Shown: piece by piece, positions 8,560-15,509 of the stretch | Layout: each line of letters opens with the position of its first letter | Position numbering within the stretch: the first letter of the stretch is position 1 | NCBI GenBank assembly: GCA_902168185.1 | Contig: CABHOV010000030.1 | Location: 62,001-126,000 of the forward strand | Length of the DNA: 64,000 nucleotides | Reading direction: 5' to 3' | From: an uncultured Bacteroides sp. | GTDB lineage: Bacteria; Bacteroidota; Bacteroidia; Cytophagales; Cyclobacteriaceae | Program-made: the position numbers and the translations under genes | The notes under the pieces: model-generated | Databases searched by the model: none | What the model was told of the DNA's origin: nothing | Seen by the model: the letters and a program-made list of their open reading frames with translations, nothing else

Positions 8560-10770
8560 ATGAAAACCTTAAATATTCCAAAAGATGGCCTTGCTGGCTT
8601 AAAAGAAAACTGGAAAGCTGATACGCTCTCCGGGTTTCTGGTATTTTTATTAGCACTTCCTTTAAGTCTTGGTATAGCCAAGGCCAGCGGCTTCGATGCT
8701 GCCATGGGTGTGCTCACCGCGATGATTGGCGGTTTAGTAGTAAGTATATTTCAAGGAGGCCGGCTCACCATTAAAGGCCCTGCTGCCGGTTTGATCACCG
8801 TATGTGCAGGAGCTGTTGCCGATTTAGGCGGACTCGGTATACCTGGTGTATCTGCAACACAACTGGCGTGTGGTGCTGTCGTTGTAATGTCCCTGATACA
8901 GGTACTATTCGGATTTTTGAAATTCGGATCCCTCAGCGATTTCTTCCCACACTCTGCTGTACACGGTATGCTTGCCGCTATTGGCGTTCTTATTTTTGCG
9001 AAACAGTTTCCGGTGTTACTGGGTGTTGATTCTGCACTTACAAAAGGCTTGAGCCCTATACAATTATATACTCATATACCGGTATTCATTGCGAATGCGA
9101 ATTGGCATATAGCACTGGTAGGTCTGTTAAGTTTAGTGATTATCTTCGGGTTGCCTGCGCTTGGTGGTGTGTTCAAAAAAGTACCTGCTCCGATGCTGGT
9201 GTTATTGATCATGATTCCTACAGCTTTAGTTCTGAACTTCAAAGGACTGTATAAAGGTTCACTCGTTTCAATTGGTGACTTCTGGAAGAACGTAACATTC
9301 AGCGCAAGTTTTGCAGCCATCAACACATTCATTTTTTGGAAATATGTATTCATGTTCTTGTTTGTAAACAGCCTTGAGTCTTTGTTAACGGTTAAAGCTA
9401 TAGATGGTCTTGATCCATGGAAACGTAAATCAGACTATAATAAAGATCTGAAAGCTTTAGCACTTGGAAATGGAATCGCTGGTTTATTAGGAGGACTTCC
9501 AATGATCTCTGAAGTTGCGCGTAGCTCAGCGAACGTTAACAACGGTGGCCGTACACGCTGGTCGAACTTCTTCCACGGATTGTTCTTGTTCGTATCGATG
9601 CTGCTACTTATACCAGTCATTGAAATGATTCCGAATGCGGCACTGGCGGCTATGCTGATTGCCGTTGCTTATCGTCTTGCATCACCGAAAGAATTTATAG
9701 GTACCTATAAAATCGGTCCTGAGCAGTTTGTGATCTTCGTGGTTACCATTATCGTAACGGTATCAGAAGATTTGTTACTTGGTGTTGCTGCCGGTATACT
9801 TACTAAATTTATCTTCCACATCATCAACGGTGCACCGATTTCAAGTTTGTTCAAAGCCGATTACGTGCTTCATGAAACAAACGATGAATATACTATAAAC
9901 GTAAAGGGCGCTGCTACATTTTCAAATTTCCTTGGATATAAAAAACTCTTCGGACATTTTAAACCAGGAAAGCTGATCACGTTTAATTTTTCAAATGCAA
10001 AACTGGTGGATCACTCTTTCATGGAGCAGCTGCATCATTTCGAAGAAGACTATCATCAGAGTGGTGGTAAAGTTGTGTGGACCGGTCTTGAGCAATTCAG
10101 TCCGTTCTCCAATCACCCGCTGGCGGGCCGCAAAATGTCAAAAGATTCTGCTACTAAAATTGAGATCAGACTTACACCGCGGCAAATTTCTCTTCGTGAG
10201 CTGGCCGATAAAAATGATCTGAACTTCTATCCTCAGAAAGTTCGCAATGCTGCGAAGTATAAAGATTTTCCAATTCAAAAAGGCAACCGTATTGTATACG
10301 AAGAAAACGTATTGGTGAAATATAGCGACCACGGTAAAATCGAAATCGCTGATATTATACTCAGCGAAGGTGCACGTCAGGAACAAAGCGACATACACAT
10401 CAGCGTACTGCATGTATCGGACCTGGAGTTTACTATTCCTGATTTTGCATTAGAACCAGAAGGGCTGTGGACTAAATTCTCTGAACTTACATTCGGGAAA
10501 GATATAGACTTCAAAGATCATCCGCTTTTCTCAAAGAAGTATTACCTGCGTGGCAATAACGAATCTGCAGTGCGTGAATTCTTTAGTGAAAGTACACTCG
10601 CTTATTTAGAGAGTCAGGATGAAATTCATATTGAATCGCACCGTAACAAATTGCTGGTGTATAAAAAGCGTGAAGAGCTCACTCCGGAAGAAGTGAAAGA
10701 AGCCATCGAATTTGTAGAAGGCTTCGTAGATATACTCAACAAACATCAGGTGCAACACGCATCTATTTGA
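8560..10770 (+). CDS. SulP family inorganic anion (probable bicarbonate) transporter
   Basis: 736 residues. Residues about 20-430 hold the SulP membrane domain, with the conserved start (WKADTLSGFLVFLLALPLSLGIAKASGF), the GGRLTIKGPAAGL segment in TM3, and about a dozen hydrophobic helices. A STAS domain follows (about 433-535; FSNFLGYKKLF ... LITFNFSNAKLVDHSFMEQL). A further soluble part of about 190 residues (545-736) is not in plain SulP proteins; it includes HPLFSKKYYLRGNNESAVREFF and ends in a helix-rich tail. SulP carriers move sulfate, bicarbonate or other anions. Bicarbonate is favoured here because a NuoC-like gene precedes it and a carbonic-anhydrase homologue follows it. Confidence 0.88.
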   Translation: MKTLNIPKDGLAGLKENWKADTLSGFLVFLLALPLSLGIAKASGFDAAMGVLTAMIGGLVVSIFQGGRLTIKGPAAGLITVCAGAVADLGGLGIPGVSATQLACGAVVVMSLIQVLFGFLKFGSLSDFFPHSAVHGMLAAIGVLIFAKQFPVLLGVDSALTKGLSPIQLYTHIPVFIANANWHIALVGLLSLVIIFGLPALGGVFKKVPAPMLVLLIMIPTALVLNFKGLYKGSLVSIGDFWKNVTFSASFAAINTFIFWKYVFMFLFVNSLESLLTVKAIDGLDPWKRKSDYNKDLKALALGNGIAGLLGGLPMISEVARSSANVNNGGRTRWSNFFHGLFLFVSMLLLIPVIEMIPNAALAAMLIAVAYRLASPKEFIGTYKIGPEQFVIFVVTIIVTVSEDLLLGVAAGILTKFIFHIINGAPISSLFKADYVLHETNDEYTINVKGAATFSNFLGYKKLFGHFKPGKLITFNFSNAKLVDHSFMEQLHHFEEDYHQSGGKVVWTGLEQFSPFSNHPLAGRKMSKDSATKIEIRLTPRQISLRELADKNDLNFYPQKVRNAAKYKDFPIQKGNRIVYEENVLVKYSDHGKIEIADIILSEGARQEQSDIHISVLHVSDLEFTIPDFALEPEGLWTKFSELTFGKDIDFKDHPLFSKKYYLRGNNESAVREFFSESTLAYLESQDEIHIESHRNKLLVYKKREELTPEEVKEAIEFVEGFVDILNKHQVQHASI

Positions 10771-10778
10771 AGAACCTA

Positions 10779-11300
10779 ATGCCTTTCAGATCGTTACTTT
10801 GGGAAGAGAAGACACTAATCATTGCATGCCATGAGAATGTTGAGGGTGCAAAGAGGAAATGGAATGATAATGTTTTTTTGATCAGCTCTCCCGGTAACGT
10901 TCTGCAAGGGCATAGCGACTTGCAGCTTCGAAGCTTAAAGCACTACCTGGAAGAGAAAGGCTGTAAACAAATTGTGATCGTTGGAAGCAGTCATCCGGAT
11001 GCTATCAAAAAGATAAAGCAAGAAACTTCAGCCCCACCGTTGGCTGAAGATCTTTCCTTCAATTTGCGCCGCTTCTCTATAAATAATTTTGAAGTGAATA
11101 AAGCATTCTTTGAAAAAGCATTGCTTGAACTCAACGTAATTCAACAGTGTAATTTATTGCTGGCATACGATTTTATTCGTGAGCGTATATACCGAAAACA
11201 ACTCCGGGTTGTCGGTATATTAAAGGCAGCAAAAGGAACAGAAGCTTTGCAGGTATTTTACAATGGCGTTTCGTATAACCACATTGTTTCATTTAATTAA
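10779..11300 (+). CDS. Degenerate beta-carbonic-anhydrase-like protein
   Basis: 173 residues from the ATG at 10779; a TTG at 10767 overlapping the SulP stop would add four residues. The fold order matches beta-carbonic anhydrases: strand IIACHENV where enzymes have CxDxR, VFLISSPGN where they have the RNAGN strand, a helix (SLKHYLEEKGCKQIVIVG), then GSSHPDA where they have GHSHCGA, and a final LRVVGILKAAKGTEALQVFY strand. Cys17 is kept, but the other two zinc ligands are replaced (His by Ser70, Cys by Pro73) and the Asp-Arg dyad reads Glu19 and Val21. Catalysis is therefore unlikely. It may bind or regulate SulP; this is inference. Confidence 0.7.
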   Translation: MPFRSLLWEEKTLIIACHENVEGAKRKWNDNVFLISSPGNVLQGHSDLQLRSLKHYLEEKGCKQIVIVGSSHPDAIKKIKQETSAPPLAEDLSFNLRRFSINNFEVNKAFFEKALLELNVIQQCNLLLAYDFIRERIYRKQLRVVGILKAAKGTEALQVFYNGVSYNHIVSFN

Positions 11301-11335
11301 TCCACGAGCGGGACATATACCTGCTAAAATAAAAA

Positions 11336-11343
11336 TAATTTTG
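11336..11343 (+). promoter_or_regulatory. -7 box before the porin gene
   Basis: TAATTTTG is an exact TAnnTTTG match 84 bases upstream of the porin ATG. A short stem-loop (CTGCAT/ATGCAG, near 11363-11382) lies in the predicted 5' leader. No convincing -33 element, so the porin may also be read from the SulP operon. Confidence 0.3.
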
Positions 11344-11427
11344 AGCGTGACTTCAGTATCTGCCTGCATCTAATGCAGCGGCAGTACATGGATAAAAAAA
11401 GCTCATGATAAACCCTAAAATCCCAGC

Positions 11428-12837
11428 ATGAAAAAAATAGTATTTGCTATCCTGATGGGGATGGCCTTACCGGTTTTTGTTGTCTCGGCACAAACGCAGA
11501 CGCAGCCAGAGATTCAGGCTACGACAGAAGCGCAGCCTAAACCAAAGTCCAATACAATTGAGGAATTGAAATTAAAGTTGAACGAAGATGGAAGTCATTA
11601 TTTAAAGTGGACTTTTCTAAACCAGATATGGCTTCGTTACAACGACAGCAATCCAGGTACGACTGTATTAGGTGATGCTGCCAAGCAGACCTTTGATATT
11701 GGATTGAGAAGAACGCGTATACAATTTTATGGTCAGCTAACCGATCACGTTTTCTTCTATACTCAATTCGGGCAAAACAATTTCAACTTCCTTTCCGGAC
11801 AAAATTCTACCAACAGTGGCAACCGGAAATTCCAGGTATTTTTTCACGATGCTTTAGGAGAATATAAAGTATGGAAAGATAATGACAAGCTTAAGTTGGG
11901 TGGAGGTTTAACAATCGCCAACGGGCTTTCCAGATTCAGTCAGCCAAGTATAGGAAGTATCATGACGTTGGACGTTCCTGTATTTGCTCAGGCCACTGTA
12001 GACCAAACGGATGAATTTTCACGCAAGCTAAGTGTATATGCGCGTGGTCAGGTTGGAAAATTTGACTACCGTGTTGTGTTGAGTGATCCATTTCCTGTAA
12101 CCAGCAATGGTGCTGCGGCACCGGCTATAGGTCCTAATGCAACCTTTGCTCAAACCGGACATCACAAGCAGTATCAAGGTTTCTTCATGTGGAATTTCTT
12201 TGATAAAGAAACCAACACTACACCCTATATGACAGGTACATATTTAGGCAAGAAAAAAATCTTCAACCTGGAAGCGGGCTTCATAACACAGAAGAATGCA
12301 ATGTGGACTTCGAATGATGGTGGTGTCACTACCGATTATCAGAATATGAAATTGTGGTCTGCAGCATTGTTCTATGATGCTCCGCTCAATACAGAAAAAG
12401 GAACTGCGCTTTCTGCTTACGCAGGATATTATAACCTTGATTATGGAACCAATTATCTTCGCTTCAATGGTATAATGAACCCTGCCAACGGCATCACCGG
12501 CTCTCAGTATATATCTGGAAATCAAGGTAACGCATTTCCGATGTTTGGTACTGGCCAGGTGCTATATACACAAATTGGATACTTGCTGAAGAAAGATCTT
12601 CTAGGAGAAGGCAACGGAACGTTGATGCCGTACGCTTCTTTGATGAGTGCTGACTTTGATCGCCTTGATGATAACATGAATGTATGGGACGTTGGTGTTA
12701 ACTGGTTTATCAAAGGTCACTCGAGCAAAATCACGCTTGACTATCAGAACAGACCAACGTATGAAAACCAGGCCGGTGACTATGTGAAAACAGGCAACAA
12801 AGGACAGGTGTTACTTCAATACCAGATATTTTTCTAA
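11428..12837 (+). CDS. Porin of the phosphate-selective porin O/P type
   Basis: 469 residues with a signal peptide ending near VSAQTQTQ. A short Lys/Glu-rich N-terminal segment (TIEELKLKLNEDGSHYLKW) precedes a long run of beta strands with the OprO/OprP-like features FDIGLRRTRIQFYGQLTDHVFFYTQFG and an end strand GQVLLQYQIFF closing on Phe. About 16 amphipathic strands fit a trimeric outer-membrane porin. It begins 127 bases after the CA-like gene on the same strand. Its likely job is passage of anions across the outer membrane, possibly bicarbonate for SulP, but the substrate is not readable from the sequence. A terminator follows at 12919-12950. Confidence 0.8.
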   Translation: MKKIVFAILMGMALPVFVVSAQTQTQPEIQATTEAQPKPKSNTIEELKLKLNEDGSHYLKWTFLNQIWLRYNDSNPGTTVLGDAAKQTFDIGLRRTRIQFYGQLTDHVFFYTQFGQNNFNFLSGQNSTNSGNRKFQVFFHDALGEYKVWKDNDKLKLGGGLTIANGLSRFSQPSIGSIMTLDVPVFAQATVDQTDEFSRKLSVYARGQVGKFDYRVVLSDPFPVTSNGAAAPAIGPNATFAQTGHHKQYQGFFMWNFFDKETNTTPYMTGTYLGKKKIFNLEAGFITQKNAMWTSNDGGVTTDYQNMKLWSAALFYDAPLNTEKGTALSAYAGYYNLDYGTNYLRFNGIMNPANGITGSQYISGNQGNAFPMFGTGQVLYTQIGYLLKKDLLGEGNGTLMPYASLMSADFDRLDDNMNVWDVGVNWFIKGHSSKITLDYQNRPTYENQAGDYVKTGNKGQVLLQYQIFF

Positions 12838-12918
12838 TAGATTTTTAATTAAAAACACTTGGGTAATACTACCGTTACCCGGTTCTTCCAATAGGTTTAG
12901 ATTAGGTTAGGTAGGTAA

Positions 12919-12950
12919 ATGCCGGGCAAACGTCCGGCATTTTGTTTTTA
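12919..12950 (+). terminator. Intrinsic terminator after the porin gene
   Basis: Arms ATGCCGG and CCGGCAT (seven bp, loop of eight) followed by TTTGTTTTTAT. It closes the SulP-porin module. Confidence 0.8.
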
Positions 12951-13028
12951 TACCGCTACATAATGATGTGGTTCTGCAACCAGCCCTACCGTTGTATCCG
13001 TATGCATGCAGAAATCAAAACTCTAACC

Positions 13029-13736
13029 ATGTCTAAAAAAGCTTTAATCTTATTTTTCTTATGTACCTGTATAACGCTGGCGCACGCCCAGACATTTATA
13101 CCCAAGGCAGGACTTACCATTACTACATTGAATGCCGAAGACTTTGTGAAGGAAATGGATAACAACATCAAATCACAAACCGGATTCGTCATTGGTGTAG
13201 CATATACTATACCGGTGGGAACAGTGGGTAAAGGAATTTTCTCTGTGCAACCAGAACTGTCGTTTATTCAAAAGGGATTTAAGGTGGATGCTACCGGAGA
13301 TTTTTCAGGTAGCGAATCAGCGTACTATATCTCCACGCAGCAGGAGTATAAAATCAACTACCTGGAAATACCCGTATTGGCTAAATATGAATTCGGATCA
13401 GACCTGCTACGGTTTGCTATACATGCCGGACCTTCATTGGCATTCGGACTTAATGGCAGCTATAAAAGCAAGATGCATATAATGGATGATTTTGAATACG
13501 ATGAAACTACCGACACAAAAGGCGACATCCGTTTTTATGATAGCGATGAAACCAACACAACTAACTTCGATCATAATATAGACTTCGGATTACAAGGCGG
13601 TGCCGGTGTAACAATTGCCAAGCGTATAGTATTCGATGTGCGTTATGGTATGAGCCTCACCAACCTTAATCACCAGGAAAAAAGCAAGAACCGGGTATTA
13701 CAATTTACAGTGGGCGTGCCCATCCATTTCAACTAG
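13029..13736 (+). CDS. Outer-membrane beta-barrel protein (PorT-like fold)
   Basis: 235 residues from the ATG at 13029, which opens a clean signal peptide (MSKKALILFFLCTCITLAHAQ); the open frame extends upstream to 12942 through the preceding terminator region, which argues against the longer start. The mature protein follows the Bacteroidota beta-barrel family pattern (PF13568 type): FIPKAGLTITTLN, a strand with VQPELSFIQKGFK, YLEIPVLAKYEF, LRFAIHAGPSLAFGLNG, and the final LQFTVGVPIHFN. Function unknown. It has its own terminator at 13760-13787 and does not appear to belong to either carbon module. Confidence 0.75.
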   Translation: MSKKALILFFLCTCITLAHAQTFIPKAGLTITTLNAEDFVKEMDNNIKSQTGFVIGVAYTIPVGTVGKGIFSVQPELSFIQKGFKVDATGDFSGSESAYYISTQQEYKINYLEIPVLAKYEFGSDLLRFAIHAGPSLAFGLNGSYKSKMHIMDDFEYDETTDTKGDIRFYDSDETNTTNFDHNIDFGLQGGAGVTIAKRIVFDVRYGMSLTNLNHQEKSKNRVLQFTVGVPIHFN

Positions 13737-13759
13737 TGTGCTATAGCAAAGTCCCTCTC

Positions 13760-13787
13760 AAAAGCCAGATTCTCATCTGGCTTTTTT
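13760..13787 (+). terminator. Intrinsic terminator
   Basis: Arms AAAGCCAGAT and ATCTGGCTTT with a four-base loop, followed by a T-run. It separates the barrel gene from marC. Confidence 0.85.
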
Positions 13788-13790
13788 CGT

Positions 13791-13798
13791 TAATTTTG
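13791..13798 (+). promoter_or_regulatory. -7 box of marC
   Basis: TAATTTTG is an exact TAnnTTTG match ending only four bases before the marC ATG, so the mRNA is predicted to be leaderless or nearly so. Confidence 0.35.
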
Positions 13799-13802
13799 TG
13801 GC

Positions 13803-14375
13803 ATGTTTAATTTCAAGGAAATATTTTCGGTGACGCTTATTCTGTTTTCGGTCATTGATATTCTGGGATCAATCCCTTTCATTATAACAATACGGAAACG
13901 TGAAGGAAGAATTCAGGCAGAGAAAGCCACTATAATATCGGCTGCGTTGATGGTTGGCTTTTTATTCTTAGGACAATCCATATTAAAATTATTCGGATTA
14001 GATGTTGCGTCTTTTGCATTGGCGGGTGCCATTGTAATTTTTATCGTTGCCATGGAAATGATATTGGGTATTACATTGATCAAAGACGATCCGGATGCGA
14101 AAGGTTCAGGCTCAATTGTACCACTTGCTTTTCCATTGATTGCAGGAGCCGGAACATTAACCACTATACTTTCTTTACGTGCCGTTTACCAGGAAGCTAA
14201 TATTCTTGTCGGCATTTTATTTAACCTGATCTTTGTATACCTCGTGCTTCGCTCTTCGGTATGGTTGGAGCGCGTGATTGGTAAATCAGGATTTGCTGTA
14301 TTGCGCAGAGTATTCGGAGTGATACTGCTTGCCATTGCCGTAAAGATCTTTAAAACACATGCACTCGCTTTATGA
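13803..14375 (+). CDS. MarC family integral membrane protein
   Basis: 190 residues with six hydrophobic segments, the standard length for MarC/UPF0056. Typical features are the N-terminal FSVTLILFSVIDILGSIPFIITI segment, the middle GAIVIFIVAMEMILGI helix, and PLAFPLIAGAGTLTTILSL, the best conserved stretch of the family. MarC was once linked to antibiotic resistance, but its role is not established. The stop overlaps the rnhA start by four bases (ATGA), so the two genes are translationally coupled. Confidence 0.9.
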   Translation: MFNFKEIFSVTLILFSVIDILGSIPFIITIRKREGRIQAEKATIISAALMVGFLFLGQSILKLFGLDVASFALAGAIVIFIVAMEMILGITLIKDDPDAKGSGSIVPLAFPLIAGAGTLTTILSLRAVYQEANILVGILFNLIFVYLVLRSSVWLERVIGKSGFAVLRRVFGVILLAIAVKIFKTHALAL

Positions 14376-14821
14376 TAAGAATATATACTGATGGTGCAGC
14401 ACAAGGCAACCCTGGTCCGGGAGGATACGGTGCAATCTTAAAATTCAAAGATGCTGCGAAAGAATTATCAGAAGGTTTCAGGCTTACAACCAATAACCGG
14501 ATGGAGTTGCTTGCAGTGATCAAAGCATTGCAGGCTATAAAAAAGGAAGGTATTCCGGTAATGGTGTATTCCGATTCCGAGTATGTAATCAATGCCATTG
14601 AGAAGGGCTGGCTTTGGAATTGGCAGAAAAAGAATTTCAAAGACAAGGCCAATGCCGATCTATGGCAACAATATATACCACTTCATCAAAAATTTCAGCC
14701 ACGTTTTACCTGGGTGAAAGGCCATGCAGGCCACCCGGAAAATGAACGATGCGATCAATTGGCTGTGCAAGCTGCACGCGGGGCCAGACTTCTTATTGAT
14801 GAAGCTTACGAACGAAAATAA
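14372..14821 (+). CDS. rnhA: Ribonuclease HI
   Basis: 149 residues. It cuts the RNA strand of RNA-DNA hybrids. The acidic active-site residues are in place: Asp in IYTDGAAQGNPGPGGYG, Glu in NNRMELLAVIKAL, Asp in VYSDSEYVINAI and Asp in NERCDQLA, plus the KGHAGHPEN loop with the catalytic His. The length is that of bacterial RNase HI without an N-terminal hybrid-binding domain. It overlaps marC by four bases. Confidence 0.96.
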   Translation: MIRIYTDGAAQGNPGPGGYGAILKFKDAAKELSEGFRLTTNNRMELLAVIKALQAIKKEGIPVMVYSDSEYVINAIEKGWLWNWQKKNFKDKANADLWQQYIPLHQKFQPRFTWVKGHAGHPENERCDQLAVQAARGARLLIDEAYERK

Positions 14822-14965
14822 TATCGTAGCCTCCTCAACAACTGTTCACCATTCAATCCTGCTAAATCGTTTTAAAATCGCCTGCATACACTACATGCAT
14901 TTGTTTTGTTGTTTATCTGTTACCAAGTATTGGGCACAACGTATATAAACATGGTGTAAATTTTT

Positions 14966-14973
14966 TACATTTG
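14966..14973 (+). promoter_or_regulatory. -7 box before the second small exported protein
   Basis: TACATTTG is an exact TAnnTTTG match ending six bases before the ATG at 14980, predicting a start of transcription at or very near the start codon. No clear -33 element. Confidence 0.35.
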
Positions 14974-14979
14974 TTAAGA

Positions 14980-15345
14980 ATGAAAACTATCAAAAATATC
15001 AGGCCATCACGCACGCTGGTAGTTTTCTTTTTGTTAGCCTCAATCGTTTGCAGCTCTGTAACAGCATTTGCTGCTATTCCCAAAGCAAAAGAACTTGTCT
15101 TCACGAAAAAGACAAAAGGTCATTCCAAATCAGTTGCCCAGTTTCCATACGAGGAGAAAGAGAAAGAAGAAGAAAAAGGACTTGACAGAACACAAGATCA
15201 TTTCTCCTTTTTATCACTGATTGATGAAGCCACGCTCTTCTCTTTTGTTGAATCACACAATCACAGTTTTCTACACGCACCACATCCTTGTGAACATATA
15301 GCACGGGTGCCTTTGTATCTCGTCAAGAGATCACTTCTTATTTAA
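14980..15345 (+). CDS. Small exported protein heading the DabA-DabB module
   Basis: 121 residues from the ATG at 14980; a TTG at 14971 lies inside the promoter box. The signal peptide (RTLVVFFLLASIVCSSVTAFA) is followed by a very charged stretch (YEEKEKEEEKGLD), then FSFLSLIDEATLFSFVES, a His-containing linker (HNHSFLHAPHPCEHI) and a Pro-Leu hydrophobic end (RVPLYLVKRSLLI). Length, order of segments and the shared final LI make it a probable paralogue of the protein at 7631-7996. No known domain. It precedes dabA by 164 bases on the same strand. The clustered His and one Cys could bind metal, but that is speculation. Confidence 0.6.
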   Translation: MKTIKNIRPSRTLVVFFLLASIVCSSVTAFAAIPKAKELVFTKKTKGHSKSVAQFPYEEKEKEEEKGLDRTQDHFSFLSLIDEATLFSFVESHNHSFLHAPHPCEHIARVPLYLVKRSLLI

Positions 15346-15378
15346 TATATACTCCGTTCGCGCCAGTCTCCTGGCATT

Positions 15379-15455
15379 TGATGATACATTCTGTTCAAAT
15401 ACATTTTGAATGAAGTTGCTATACTAAAGCATTCATTCAACACGAAGCATCATCA
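15379..15455 (+). promoter_or_regulatory. Nested inverted repeats in the dabA leader
   Basis: Two nested perfect inverted repeats: outer arms TGATGAT (15379-15385) and ATCATCA (15449-15455), inner arms TTGAATGA (15406-15413) and TCATTCAA (15433-15440). They could form a two-tier RNA hairpin or mark regulator binding sites. There is no T-run, so it is not a plain terminator. Confidence 0.35.
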
Positions 15456-15463
15456 GGTACGCA

Positions 15464-15496
15464 TTGCCTTATCCTCTTTCTGTTATACTATATTTT
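15464..15496 (+). promoter_or_regulatory. Candidate dabA promoter
   Basis: TTG at 15464-15466 and TATATTTT ending near 15496, a seven-of-eight match to TAnnTTTG with a spacer of about 22. It lies 13 bases before the dabA ATG at 15510. Confidence 0.3.
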
Positions 15497-15509
15497 TTAA
15501 ATCATTTTA

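Noticed and set aside
12942-13028. Longer N-terminus of the barrel protein starting at a TTG
   Set aside because: It begins at the preceding terminator and carries no signal; the ATG at 13029 opens a clean signal peptide.
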